A stretch of DNA of 52,537 nucleotides from Streptomyces zagrosensis (GCF_014203645.1 NZ_JACHJL010000031.1:1-52537); one strand, 5' to 3'. Positions 41,397 through 50,384 are shown, numbered from the stretch's first letter. Numbers and translations are program-made. The notes: generated by a model from the letters alone, not told the origin.

Positions 41397-41916
41397 GGAA
41401 GCTACGGCCATCACCAACTCGGCGGCACAGAAAGACCGCAGCGCATCCGCAGCGGATGCGACCTCGCCGATGGGCTCTTCTTCCCGCATGACGCTTCACC
41501 TCGCCTCCAAGGGGGTTACCGTCGTATCGGCGGGCGCAGCAGGCAGCCTGGCAGGGGTGCCCGTAGGTGGAGGCGGAGCCGAAACCCGCGCGCTCGCTGA
41601 TCGTCGTTCATGCCGCAGCGCGAAGCCTCCGCCCAGCCTGAGGTGCCCAGCAACTGGGAGAGCGACTTGCCCGAGACGCTGTCCACCAGTCGCTGTCGCG
41701 CGACACCATCCGTGTCAGTACGAAAGCAGCCGAGACAGCAAGGGGCACGGTGCTCGAATACCACCTCGGGCCGCGCACACCGGCGCCTTCCGTCCGGCCC
41801 GGTTTCGGCCACCCTCCAGATGGTGAAGGCCGCGCCCGCGTCAAGCGGTGTCCCGCTTCCGCTAATTCGTGCGTGCGCTTCGGGGGATGTAACGGTCACC
41901 TGACGCGGTAGGACGA
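41397..41916. other. Non-coding or decayed stretch
   Basis: About 520 bases without a convincing start-to-stop gene. On the plus strand a frame open from 41642 to TAG 41909-41911 reads QQLGERLARDAVHQSLSRD, then TIRVSTKAAETARGTVLEY, which looks like the end of a decayed protein gene. It has no start and no family I recognise. Confidence 0.35.
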
Positions 41917-42657
41917 TCACAGTAGTGGCGACCCGTGCACTGGCGCATGTGGTGCCTGACGGCTCGTGTGTGATGTGGCTGAGTTGTCGGGGCGCCCGTC
42001 CCGGCCCGTGGCCACGAGCTGCTCCAGGTCAACGGTGGTGCAGTCGTGAAGGGTGACGACGTCGCGGGCTGCGAGGGTCCACCGGATCACCGGGTTGGTG
42101 TACTCCACCTCCACAAGGCCGTTCGTGACGTCGTTGGGTAAGGGAGTGAGGGTTCGCGGATCGTAGACGATGCCGGCGACGCCCCAAGGCCGTACGTGCC
42201 GCACCAGCGCTGCGGTGTGTCCCTTGCGCAGGTGTGGACAGGCGAGCACGGACTCGACTGCGCATGGCTGACAAACCGGTGGCGTGGCGGTCCGTTCGCC
42301 CTCACCGATCGGCTTGCCCGTCACGTCACGCATCAGGAACAGGTGGCGTTCGTCGGCTTTGCCGAGGGCCGACGTGCCACAGACTTGGCACAGCATGTGG
42401 GACATGGCCTGCCGTTGGCGCAACGCGTGCACGCCCGCCAGCAGAGGTTCACCGACTCCGCGCACGGCGGGCTGACGCACCCACAACACACCGTGCCTTC
42501 TGTCGGCTACGCCGGACTCGTCGGCGTAACCGATACCCTCCCCGCCACGGCCGCGTCGCAGGACAACGGTGCAGTGACGTGCTCGTTCACCCGTCCACGG
42601 GGCGATGAAGGGGATGTGCAGGCTCCGCCAGTAGAACTGGCGTGGCGTCGAGCTCAT
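41917..42657 (-). CDS. Hypothetical protein with Cys-rich central region
   Basis: 246 residues. The middle contains MLCQVCGTSALG and PPVCQPCAVESVLACPHLRK, two zinc-type Cys pairs plus a third Cys/His. The C-terminal part is strand-rich (VRPWGVAGIVYDPRT, NGLVEVEYTNPVIRWTLAAR). The type is common in Streptomyces as a phage- or regulator-linked hypothetical protein. Its start overlaps the stop of the DUF5999 gene (ATGA). Confidence 0.65.
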   Translation of the reverse strand: MSSTPRQFYWRSLHIPFIAPWTGERARHCTVVLRRGRGGEGIGYADESGVADRRHGVLWVRQPAVRGVGEPLLAGVHALRQRQAMSHMLCQVCGTSALGKADERHLFLMRDVTGKPIGEGERTATPPVCQPCAVESVLACPHLRKGHTAALVRHVRPWGVAGIVYDPRTLTPLPNDVTNGLVEVEYTNPVIRWTLAARDVVTLHDCTTVDLEQLVATGRDGRPDNSATSHTSRQAPHAPVHGSPLL

Positions 42658-42851
42658 GAGGTCGCCACCGTGGCAGCAGGCCGATGCGGAGCGGTAACCC
42701 GGCCGTCAGGAAGCAGGCTGCCGGTGTCCTCGAAGAGGAGGATGCCGTTGCACAGCAACCACCACCCCTGCTCCGGGTGGCTAGCAACCGAACGAGCGGC
42801 CTGACCATCTGGACAACGTGCGGCGGGACACTCCGGTTGGTGCTGACACAT
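42654..42851 (-). CDS. DUF5999-family small protein
   Basis: 65 residues from ATG 42851 (GGA 7 bases upstream): MCQHQPECPAARCPDGQAAR, VASHPEQGWWLLCNGILLF, EDTGSLLPDGRVTAPHRP. This matches the DUF5999 pattern well (Cys/His-rich start, then W-x-LLCNG-x-LLFEDTG-x-LLPDG). The family is a streptomycete-specific small protein of unknown function. Confidence 0.85.
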   Translation of the reverse strand: MCQHQPECPAARCPDGQAARSVASHPEQGWWLLCNGILLFEDTGSLLPDGRVTAPHRPAATVATS

Positions 42852-42857
42852 CGTCAA

Positions 42858-43206
42858 ATCCTTTTGTTACACAGCGCCCTCACCGTCGGAGACGGGCTCA
42901 GGACCTCGGGGGAGGTCCGGTAACAACGGCGAGGGCGCCGATCTTGGTGGGTGAGGAAGGTTCGTGGTGTTCTGGCTGACGACTACGTCTCGTCGTGCAG
43001 AGCGCTGGCCGTACGGCTCAGCCACTGGCCGTACCAGTGCGATGCATGGGGCGACGCTGCCTCCGGGCGGTGGCGGGGCGTCGCGGCTGTCTCCGTCTGT
43101 TCGTCGGCGCTCACCATCCGCGCCCCGGTGAAGAGGCACCGCGCCCAGGGAGCAAACTCCTGACGCACGTGAGCGCCGGGCTGACATCTTCTGTCTCGTC
43201 CACGGC
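42858..43206. other. Intergenic stretch, weak minus-strand small ORF
   Basis: About 350 bases. A minus-strand frame at 42983-43121 could give 45 residues (MVSADEQTETAATPRHRPEA to ALHDET) but has no clear ribosome site. Nothing else is supported. Confidence 0.3.
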
Positions 43207-43782
43207 TCAGATGCTCCTGAGGCCCACGAGCACGCGCCCGATCATGTTCGGGTCGGCCCGTGCGACCCATGGCTTCTTTGGGCCGGTCGTTGGATACCGG
43301 CTCGGAGAGCGCGACCTCTCATCCTCGCCAACTGGGCTGGCGGGTACGAGATCGACCTCCGCCCAAACCACCTTGCCGGGCCTACCGCGAGCCGGATAGT
43401 GGCCCCAGCGCCTGCTCGCCACGGCGACGATGAAAATGCCCCGGCCGCCCGTCGCTTCAACGCCGACCTCCTTCAACACGGGCGGCCTCGTGTCGCGGTC
43501 CCACACCGATACCCGCACGGCGTGGCCGATGATCTCCAGGGCGAACTCGAAGGTCTGCACCACGTTCCGCACCGAGAACAGGGAGGATTCCTCCTCGCCT
43601 TCCTTCGGGTGCCGAACGGCGTTCGTGGCCAGCTCCGACACGAGAAGCTGCACGGTCTCGACGGTATCGAAGCGCACGCCCCAGCCGGACAGAACGTCTG
43701 CGGTGTGCAGCCGTGCCAGGCCGACAGCGTTGGGGGTGTCGGCCAATGTCAGGCTGTTGCGTGGGTGAGGTGGCTGGGACAC
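43207..43782 (-). CDS. RsbW-type anti-sigma/ATP-binding protein
   Basis: 191 residues from GTG 43782 (GGGAGG 8 bases upstream). The HATPase fold motifs are present: N box LVSELATNAVRH, G1 DRDTRPP, and G2 GGRGIFIVAVASRRWG, with the final strand KVVWAEVDL. Such proteins are numerous in Streptomyces, where they bind or phosphorylate anti-anti-sigma partners. No partner gene is adjacent. Confidence 0.85.
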   Translation of the reverse strand: MSQPPHPRNSLTLADTPNAVGLARLHTADVLSGWGVRFDTVETVQLLVSELATNAVRHPKEGEEESSLFSVRNVVQTFEFALEIIGHAVRVSVWDRDTRPPVLKEVGVEATGGRGIFIVAVASRRWGHYPARGRPGKVVWAEVDLVPASPVGEDERSRSPSRYPTTGPKKPWVARADPNMIGRVLVGLRSI

Positions 43783-44072
43783 GGTGTGCCTCCCGGGTGG
43801 GGAGAGGAGCGCGGGGTGCGTTCGCTGGCTCTCGTTCGTCTCGTGATGGGTCCGCCGCGCCCGGGAACGACGGTTGAGCAACGGCTTGCGACATCCCGGG
43901 TTCGCGCCGTCTCCGAATTCGCGGAGCTGGTGCCGGCTGATCGCCGACCGCACGGTTGTCCCCCGGACCGGGTACGTCCCCCAAGGGAACCGCTCCGGCG
44001 TCTCGGTAAGAAGGGTGCACGGAGGGTGTCTCCGACCACGCGGGTTGGCACGGTTGGTGGAAGGTTGGACGG
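43783..44072. promoter_or_regulatory. Divergent intergenic region
   Basis: 290 bases between the divergent RsbW-type gene and the SDR gene; it must hold both promoters. No clear hexamers or repeats stand out. Confidence 0.3.
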
Positions 44073-44882
44073 ATGACGAGCACAGGGCACGACAGCGGGC
44101 AGCGAACGGCAACGGGACGTTTCGAGGGCCGCCGGATTGTGGTGACCGGCGGTTCCAGAGGGCTGGGCGAACACGTCGTGCGCTTGCTCCTGGCGGAAGG
44201 AGCGCGCGTGGCGACGTGTGCCCGGGAGGCCGAACCCCTGGAGGCGCTGAGCAACTCGCTCCATTCACCCGAAGCTCTGTTCACCCGGCCTCTGGACGTA
44301 TCTGTGCCCGAGCTGTTGGAGCGGTTTGTGGACGAGGCCGCGTCAACGCTGGGTGGCCTGGACGGCGCCGTCGCCTGCGCCGGCGGCGCGCGGGGTCGGG
44401 GAATCACCGAGGCAACGACTCAAGACTGGTCGGCGACGTGGGAGATGAACGTCGGCCATGTTGCGCGACTGGTCGCGACGAGTGCCCCTCACCTACGGGC
44501 GGCTGGTGGCGGCCCGATCGTCGTGGTGGCCTCGGTCTCCGGCTGGAAGCCGGGACCACAGGCTCAGTACGGCGCGGCGAAGGCGGCTCAGATCCACATG
44601 GTGTCGTCCTTGGCGAGGGAGCTGGCCATGGACGGCATCCGCGTGAACGCGGTCTCGCCCGGGTCGATGCTCATCCCAGGTAAGCGGTGGGACCGGATGC
44701 GACGCGAGGACCCGGCGGCCTTCGACCGCTTCCGTGCTGAGTTCGCAGGGGGTGACCTGGTACGACCGGAGGAGGTGGCGGACGTGATCGCGTTCCTGCT
44801 CTCGGACCAATCGCGTGGGGTGACAGGGGTCAACCTCCCCGTTGACAAAGGGCAGAACGCACCAACACCGGAGGGGTACTGA
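44073..44882 (+). CDS. Short-chain dehydrogenase/reductase
   Basis: 269 residues with a classical SDR layout: cofactor loop TGGSRGLGE (25-33), CAGGARG in place of NNAG, catalytic S154, Y166 and K170 (QAQYGAAKAAQIH), then VNAVSPGS and the C-terminal GVTGVNLPVDKGQ. It is probably NAD(P)-dependent; the substrate is unknown. The stop lies 10 bases from the convergent XRE-TPR gene. Confidence 0.92.
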   Translation: MTSTGHDSGQRTATGRFEGRRIVVTGGSRGLGEHVVRLLLAEGARVATCAREAEPLEALSNSLHSPEALFTRPLDVSVPELLERFVDEAASTLGGLDGAVACAGGARGRGITEATTQDWSATWEMNVGHVARLVATSAPHLRAAGGGPIVVVASVSGWKPGPQAQYGAAKAAQIHMVSSLARELAMDGIRVNAVSPGSMLIPGKRWDRMRREDPAAFDRFRAEFAGGDLVRPEEVADVIAFLLSDQSRGVTGVNLPVDKGQNAPTPEGY

Positions 44883-44891
44883 CCGAACGGG

Positions 44892-46277
44892 TCATGCCGC
44901 AGTGCCGAGTAGGGGCCTGGCCTTGAGCTCGAATTCACGCACCATCGGCTCGCCTCGGTGGGGGACAAGGCGTGCGCGGAAGTCGCGCAGGGCCTGGACC
45001 GATCTTTCGCTGTGAACGCCGCTGAGCAGGTCAAGGGCATCGCTGGCGGTGCCGACTGCCTCGTCCAGTCTGTTCTGTCGGAGGAACGCCGTGGCAAGTA
45101 CCGAGCGGCTGATCGCCTGTCGGCGGCGCCGTTCGCCGTTCGCCTCCACCGATGCGTTGGCGAGCCGTTCGGACTGAGTCGCCTCGCCGAGGTCACGGTG
45201 GACCAGGGCGGCCTCGGCTTCCAGATAGTGGTGGTCCAGGAAGCGGACCCATGGCGACTCCTCGGCCGGCCCTCGGCTGATGTCCAGCGTTCTGCCAGCC
45301 GCGTGCAGGGAGGCCGTGGCCTGCTTGGAGTCGCCGAGAGCGGCGTAACCACGGGCGGCCATGGCGTGCAGCCGCACGAGCCCCAGCGGGCTGCCCGCCG
45401 ACTTGGCGGTCACGATGCCCGCTCGGGCGAGCGAGACGCCTTCGGCCGGGTTGCCGAGACTGGTGGCGAGGTGGGACATGCCCGCCAGGATCTGTCCACC
45501 GAGTACCCGGTCGCCGCCTTCGGCGCACAGCCTGAGTGCCTGGATCATGTATCGCTCGGCGAGTCCGTAGTCGGCGGTGTCGTAAGAGCACCAACCGGCG
45601 GTCGCCGCCATCTTCGCCGCCGCGGTGTAGAGAAGCCGGCGCTGGTGCGTGGGCATGTTGCGCTTTTGCAGCATGGGCGCGAGCTGGCTGCTCAGGTAGT
45701 GCACGATGCTTGCCCGGACTCCGCCACCGCCGAAGCGGTTATCCATCTCGTCGAACATGGCGATCATCGCCTGGACCTGCTCGACAGGGCCCCCGCCGGC
45801 GACAGCGGCCAGGCGCGGAGCCTGATCGTCCTCAAGGAGCCACAGAAGCCACTGTCGCTGGGGGTCCATCAGGGCAGTGGCGACGAAGGGAGCCGCCCCG
45901 AGCAAGCTGCGCCGCGAGATGTCGGTGGAGCCCAGCTCCGCGAGCGTGTGCAGTGTTTCACCCACGTCTTCACGGTACGTCAAAGCGCGGGCGACCACGG
46001 GCCGCTGACGCTGCTCTGGGAAGCCGAGGTCGGCAGGTGCGATGGGACGGCCTAAGAAACCGGCCAGGGCAGCGGCGATGAATTCAGGGGCCCGATCGCG
46101 AGGGGTCATTCCTTGCAGCCAGCGCGTCACCGACGCCTTGTCGTAGCGCGTGACTACGCCCTGCAGCGCGGCCAGTTCGTTGACCTTGCGGGCAAGGGCC
46201 GCGTGCGAACGACCGGTCTCCAAGATCACAGCCGCGAGCCCGGCGTTGCTCTCGCCGGCCCCCTTTGTGCTTCCCAT
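44892..46277 (-). CDS. XRE-type regulator with TPR-like domain
   Basis: 461 residues. The N-terminal 90 are an HTH (RSHAALARKVNELAALQG, DKASVTRWLQGMTPRDRAPE, FIAAALAGFLGRP). The rest is helical, with repeated TPR-like units (LLYTAAAKMAATAGWCSYD, GLAERYMIQALRLCAEGGDR, AMAARGYAALGDSKQATASL). Streptomycete proteins of this type act as pathway-linked regulators that sense a signal through the TPR part. It is divergent from the radical SAM operon across 210 bases and is the likely regulator of that operon (inference from position). Confidence 0.85.
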   Translation of the reverse strand: MGSTKGAGESNAGLAAVILETGRSHAALARKVNELAALQGVVTRYDKASVTRWLQGMTPRDRAPEFIAAALAGFLGRPIAPADLGFPEQRQRPVVARALTYREDVGETLHTLAELGSTDISRRSLLGAAPFVATALMDPQRQWLLWLLEDDQAPRLAAVAGGGPVEQVQAMIAMFDEMDNRFGGGGVRASIVHYLSSQLAPMLQKRNMPTHQRRLLYTAAAKMAATAGWCSYDTADYGLAERYMIQALRLCAEGGDRVLGGQILAGMSHLATSLGNPAEGVSLARAGIVTAKSAGSPLGLVRLHAMAARGYAALGDSKQATASLHAAGRTLDISRGPAEESPWVRFLDHHYLEAEAALVHRDLGEATQSERLANASVEANGERRRRQAISRSVLATAFLRQNRLDEAVGTASDALDLLSGVHSERSVQALRDFRARLVPHRGEPMVREFELKARPLLGTAA

Positions 46278-46337
46278 GCGCAGATGATGCCTTGTCGATC
46301 ACCCTCTGTCCCAGTCCTTTGACGCAGGGCCATGAAA

Positions 46338-46366
46338 GAACAACCCCCGTACAACCGAACAACCCC
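46338..46366. promoter_or_regulatory. Direct repeats in the divergent promoter of the radical SAM operon
   Basis: GAACAACCCC occurs at 46338-46347 and again at 46357-46366, 19 bases apart, with a related TACAACC between them. AT-richer repeats on one helix face in a divergent control region are good operator candidates for the XRE-TPR regulator. Confidence 0.5.
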
Positions 46367-46487
46367 GTTGCCCCCTCCTCGCAAGCTGTGTCAGCACTGA
46401 GACTGGAGGAGCTGCGGGCCGACGGCTTTCCCGGCCAGGACGCTGCTGGAACGTCGCCAATGCCCTTGGCATCGGAGGGAGAACACC

Positions 46488-48008
46488 ATGCAGCAATTAG
46501 TGATCTTGGACTGTTTCACCGTCGAGCCGAGTGGTCTCGGCGTACCGCCGTACCTGTCGACCTACGTCCGGAACGCCTGGTCGGCGCTGCGGCGGGCGAG
46601 GCCGGAGGCGGACGTTCGGTATGTGACCATCGATGATGTCCGCTGGTGTCTGGCAGGTGGCAAGCCCACCGTCGAACCGCCCCAGAGCGATCCGTTCACA
46701 TACTCGACCACCGTCAACCGAGACGCCGCCATTCAGCTTCTGCGGGATGCCGAGATCGTGGTCGTCATCGCGGGAGACGCTGTTCCATCCGTCCATCTGC
46801 ACGCTGTGAACGGGTCGTTCGAGGAGATCTCTCGTGCGCTCGCCTGCGCGCGGGGCCGCCGCTACCTGCTCGGGCCGTTGTCCACCTACGCCCTGGCCGC
46901 ACCGGCGGAGTACGCGGGGCTGTTCGACGCCGTCCATACGCATACCGTGACGTCCGACGACCTTCTGCTCGGTAGCCGTCACCCGGCTGCCTACGGGCGG
47001 ATGCAGCGCGAGCGCGACTCGTTCACCGGCCTCGTCGAGCAGATGCCCTGGCGTCCGATCGCCGAGTTGGAGCTGTACCGCGGTTGTACCCGGCGAAAGT
47101 TCTGCGACTTCTGCAACGAGCCAGCGAAGTCCCCTCTCGTCGCCTTCCGCGAGGCCGACGATGTCGTCGCCGAGGCTGCCGAGCTCTACGCCGCTGGCGT
47201 CCGTAACATGCGACTCGGGCAGCAGACCTGCTTCTTCTCCTATCGCAACCGGGACGAGGACGCGATCCGCGCCCTGCTCGGCGGTATCCGGCAGCGCTGC
47301 CCCGATCTGGAAGTGCTTCACATCGACAACGCGGACCCCCTCGCTGTGGCCGCGCCGGTCGGCCTGCGCATCGCCAAGCTGGTGGCGGACTACTGCACCG
47401 AGGGCAACTGCGCGCCGATGGGTATCGAGAGCTTCGACCCGGCAGTCATCGCGAGGAACACCCTCACCTGCACGCCCGAGATCCTGATGCGCGCCGTCGA
47501 GCACGTGAACGTGGCGGGCGCCGCCCGTGGCCCTGGTGGTCTGCCGATGCTGCTTCCGGGCCTGAACCTGATCTACGGTCTGCCCGGCGAAACTCACGGC
47601 ACCCACGTGGCAAACCTCCGGGGCCTGGCGGATATTTTCGATGCTGGCCTGCTGTGCCATCGGACGAACCTACGCCTGGCGCGGGCTTTCCCTGGTACGC
47701 CACTGGCTGCGCTCGGAGCGTTGGAGCCGCTGCCATCGGCGGAGCAATTCCCCTCGTGGAAGGCGGACATCGACTTCACCTGGGACCAGCCGATGAAGGA
47801 GCGGGTCTATCCGACCGGGCTGCGCGTGCCAGGTCTCCACTCGTACTTCATCGGCCAGGGCGGGACCTGGTGGCGGCGGTTGGGCTCGTACTCCATCCAG
47901 ATCGTCGAGCGCGATGCGGCGGTGCCTCGCGGCACTACCGGCGACCTGGTGGTTACCGGTCATGCGCCTCGCCTGATCTACGGAGAACGTGTTGCATCCG
48001 CTTCCTGA
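46488..48008 (+). CDS. Radical SAM enzyme with B12-binding-like N-terminal half
   Basis: 506 residues. The cluster motif is GCTRRKFCDFC (C200, C206, C209), that is C-x5-C-x2-C rather than C-x3-C-x2-C. This form occurs in some B12-binding-domain/radical SAM and YgiQ-like proteins (from memory). The N-terminal 190 residues are alpha/beta, with DAEIVVVIAGDAVPSVHLHA like a cobalamin- or substrate-binding Rossmann fold. After the core, LIYGLPGETHGTH is a typical radical SAM strand. AGGGAGA precedes ATG 46488. Codon 4 is TTA, the rare leucine codon read by the bldA tRNA in Streptomyces. First gene of the operon; substrate unknown, probably a base or nucleoside given its neighbours. Confidence 0.88.
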   Translation: MQQLVILDCFTVEPSGLGVPPYLSTYVRNAWSALRRARPEADVRYVTIDDVRWCLAGGKPTVEPPQSDPFTYSTTVNRDAAIQLLRDAEIVVVIAGDAVPSVHLHAVNGSFEEISRALACARGRRYLLGPLSTYALAAPAEYAGLFDAVHTHTVTSDDLLLGSRHPAAYGRMQRERDSFTGLVEQMPWRPIAELELYRGCTRRKFCDFCNEPAKSPLVAFREADDVVAEAAELYAAGVRNMRLGQQTCFFSYRNRDEDAIRALLGGIRQRCPDLEVLHIDNADPLAVAAPVGLRIAKLVADYCTEGNCAPMGIESFDPAVIARNTLTCTPEILMRAVEHVNVAGAARGPGGLPMLLPGLNLIYGLPGETHGTHVANLRGLADIFDAGLLCHRTNLRLARAFPGTPLAALGALEPLPSAEQFPSWKADIDFTWDQPMKERVYPTGLRVPGLHSYFIGQGGTWWRRLGSYSIQIVERDAAVPRGTTGDLVVTGHAPRLIYGERVASAS

Positions 48009-48702
48009 CGGGACCCTCGCGACGTTGGCAGCCTTGGACGCGGCGTCGGCCCGCACTGTCCGTGCAGGGTTGCTGCTGCCCTGGGCCAACGTCGCTGTCG
48101 AGACCGAATTGGCCCGCCTCGGCCTGCGCCGCACGGTCTTCCACCACGCGCGGCTCGTACCCGCGTCCAGGACGACAGCGATCGACGCCTCGTTCTGGCA
48201 CGGGCTGCGTGCGGCATCAGCGCAAGCGCTGGACTCGTTGTCCCATGTTCCGCTCGACGTGGTGATGCTGGCGTGCACGTCAGCGGGCTTCAGCGACGGT
48301 CCCCCGCTGCCGGACGGCGTGTTCACCGCCTTCGACGCCCTCCTGCAAGCTCTCACCAGGGCAGCCGCGGCGCGCGTGGTGCTGGTCACGCCCTATCCCG
48401 TCCCGGTGACCGAAGCGGAAGCCGCGGCACTCGCCGCGGCCGGCGTGGAGGTTCTGGCTCATGCCAGCCTTGGCTTGGCCGACGGTTATCCCGCGATCAC
48501 CCCGGAACAGATCTTGTCCCTGACGGGGCAGCTACCGCAGGAAGCGGTCGGGGCTGCCGAAGCGGTGGTCTTCTCGTGCACCGGATGGCACACCCTGGCG
48601 GTGATCCCTGAACTGGAGCACCGGTTCGGCAAGCCGGTTCTCTCGTCCAACCTCGCCATGGCACTTCTGGCCGCCCGGGCCCGTACTGGAGTTTGCTCAT
48701 GA
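47989..48702 (+). CDS. Two-cysteine Asp/Glu racemase or maleate-isomerase-like protein
   Basis: 237 residues. The duplicated fold shows paired catalytic cysteines: C96 in DVVMLACTSAGF and C197 in AVVFSCTGWHTL. N-terminal LLLPWANVAVETELARL matches the maleate cis-trans isomerase/arylmalonate decarboxylase branch. Start TTG 47989 (or GTG 47986) overlaps the radical SAM gene by 20 bases, with GGAG just upstream. Members isomerise or racemise carboxylic acids or hydantoins through a cysteine pair. Here it may process a small acid that is attached to or split from a base (inference). Confidence 0.85.
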   Translation: MLHPLPDGTLATLAALDAASARTVRAGLLLPWANVAVETELARLGLRRTVFHHARLVPASRTTAIDASFWHGLRAASAQALDSLSHVPLDVVMLACTSAGFSDGPPLPDGVFTAFDALLQALTRAAAARVVLVTPYPVPVTEAEAAALAAAGVEVLAHASLGLADGYPAITPEQILSLTGQLPQEAVGAAEAVVFSCTGWHTLAVIPELEHRFGKPVLSSNLAMALLAARARTGVCS

Positions 48703-49523
48703 CGATCGAGGGAGCGAAGGCGAAGCCGCTTGAGATCCGGCGCGTCCACCGGCTCGTGGCCCGCGCTGCCGGCCTCCCGGATGTGCGGGCCGAGGTGGAG
48801 GCCAACCACGACGAGAACCGGTGGTGGCCGACGTCGATCAGCGATCCGCGGGTACGGATGCTCGCCGCTGGCTGGTCCACTCGGGTCTCCTATCGCATGG
48901 TGGAGACGTACGCCCGAGTGATCACGTCGGCGGATGCTCGTGGTTTCGACAGCCTCGCTGCGGCTACCGACGCCGACTTGGCTTCGCTGGTACGTCCCAT
49001 CGGTCTGCCGCAGACCCGGATCGACTATCTGCGCTCCCTCGCCGAGCTCCTGTGCGGCTGGGAGAAGGAGGGGACCGACCCGACTGGGGATTCAGCCGAC
49101 TGTGATGCCTTGATCCTCGACTTCGCCGCACGGGTGCGAGGAGCGTCCTACAAGGTCGCCCAGTGCGCACTGCTCACCGCCCGCGGGTATCACTGCGGCA
49201 TCATGCCGGTGGATTCCGGCATGGTCACCAAGCTCGCACCGGCACTGGGCCTTGCCCTTCCGTCAGGCGCCGTGGCACACGAACGGATGCGGCACGTCCT
49301 TGAGGCGGCCGTGCACGCCCGCTCAGACGAGTTCCGCTCATTGGTCATCGACAACGAGTACCAGGTCACCATCCCCGACGGGGTGGAGCCGACCTGGTGG
49401 GCGCACCTCGTTTTGATCTACTTCAAGCGCCTGTACCTCAACGGTCCCGCCCCGCAGCTCTGCCGGCTGCGGCCGGTCTGCTCGAAGGTCATCGACTGCG
49501 CACACCGCGCCCGCGGTGCTTGA
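48699..49523 (+). CDS. HhH-GPD glycosylase-like protein (possible base-pyrophosphorylase relative)
   Basis: 274 residues. The helix-hairpin-helix/GPD pattern is visible: SLVRPIGLPQTRIDYLRSLA, then ARVRGASYKVAQCALLTARG, then MPVDSGMVTKLAPALGL with the Asp at the position catalytic in EndoIII-type glycosylases. Near the C-terminus C255, C261 and C267 are spaced six apart, a possible remnant or variant of the iron-sulfur loop. Overlaps the preceding stop (ATGA). Known relatives are DNA glycosylases. In phage DNA-hypermodification operons, HhH-fold pyrophosphorylases act on modified thymine (Iyer and colleagues). Which activity applies is open. Confidence 0.8.
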   Translation: MTIEGAKAKPLEIRRVHRLVARAAGLPDVRAEVEANHDENRWWPTSISDPRVRMLAAGWSTRVSYRMVETYARVITSADARGFDSLAAATDADLASLVRPIGLPQTRIDYLRSLAELLCGWEKEGTDPTGDSADCDALILDFAARVRGASYKVAQCALLTARGYHCGIMPVDSGMVTKLAPALGLALPSGAVAHERMRHVLEAAVHARSDEFRSLVIDNEYQVTIPDGVEPTWWAHLVLIYFKRLYLNGPAPQLCRLRPVCSKVIDCAHRARGA

Positions 49524-49540
49524 CCTCCTGGGGTGAGACC

Positions 49541-50350
49541 GTGGAACGGCTCGACGTGATCGGCAACATCAGCCGGGACCTGACTCGCTATCCCGACCAT
49601 CGTGGCGGTCCCCGGCTCGGGGGCGCGGCCCTGTTCGTGTCGCTGGCGGCGACGAAGGCCGGCCGCCGGGCGGCCCCGGTCTGCGTTCTCGGAAGTGATC
49701 TCGCGCACCTTCCGGAGGCATCGGGTCTGGACGCGCTCGACTGGTCGGCAAGGGCCCAGTTCGAGGGCAGCTCCACCAGCTTCGACTTGGAGTACGACCT
49801 GCAAGGCGAGCTGGTGGCAATAGGCACGCACTACGGCGTGGCAACGTGCCTGACCGAGCATGCGCTCAGGCACGTGGACCTGCACCCGCGCGGCACCTAC
49901 CACGTCTGCTGCCGCCGCCCGTTGGACGTGGTGGCAGTGCTCGACCGACTCGCGGGGAACGGGACCGACTTCAGCGTGGATTTCTTCCTGCCGAGCGCGG
50001 AAGCGATGATCCGCGCAGCCGCCGACTGGCTACCGAAGGCAACCAGCGTGTTCGTCAACGCCGTTGAGTACCGGATTCTGGAGCAAGTGATCGACGCGAG
50101 TGCGCTCCCTGAAGTGGTCATCACCGATGGCCCTCGGGCCGCAGTGGTGCGCTGCTTCGGGCGTCAGGTGGCCTCCGCCGTTCCACCGCTGCATCATCCA
50201 CGCGAGGTCTCCGGCGCTGGAGACACCTTGGCCGGAACCTTCCTGGCCCATCGTGCGCAGGGGGCGACGATCGCCCAGGCTCTCGCAGAGGCGACAGCAG
50301 CCGCAGCCAGGTACGTAGCGGCCTCTTCCCTTCCGATCCCCGCGCCTTGA
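49541..50350 (+). CDS. PfkB-family sugar/nucleoside kinase
   Basis: 269 residues from GTG 49541. The family's GG motif is GGPRLGGAALFVSLAA (residues 22-37), and the second signature EVSGAGDTLAGTFLAH has the catalytic D228. The nucleotide-binding TDGPRAA lies near 195. It is shorter than ribokinase (about 305) and the lid region is reduced. PfkB members phosphorylate sugars or nucleosides. Beside a deoxyribosyltransferase and a dNMP-kinase-like gene, a nucleoside 5'-kinase role is the best inference. Confidence 0.88.
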   Translation: MERLDVIGNISRDLTRYPDHRGGPRLGGAALFVSLAATKAGRRAAPVCVLGSDLAHLPEASGLDALDWSARAQFEGSSTSFDLEYDLQGELVAIGTHYGVATCLTEHALRHVDLHPRGTYHVCCRRPLDVVAVLDRLAGNGTDFSVDFFLPSAEAMIRAAADWLPKATSVFVNAVEYRILEQVIDASALPEVVITDGPRAAVVRCFGRQVASAVPPLHHPREVSGAGDTLAGTFLAHRAQGATIAQALAEATAAAARYVAASSLPIPAP

Positions 50351-50384
50351 CGCGGCTGACCTCACGACTTGGGGGCCTCTCCCA

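Noticed and set aside
41516..41920. Minus-strand 134-codon ORF
   Set aside because: Composition is unprotein-like and the plus strand shows a better, though decayed, coding pattern in part of the region.
46388..46636. Short plus-strand frame (VSALRLEELRADGFPGQDAA...) just upstream of the radical SAM gene, considered as a RiPP precursor
   Set aside because: No ribosome site before GTG 46388, no precursor-like core, and the frame runs on far into the radical SAM gene. The neighbouring enzymes are nucleotide-related, not peptide-modifying.
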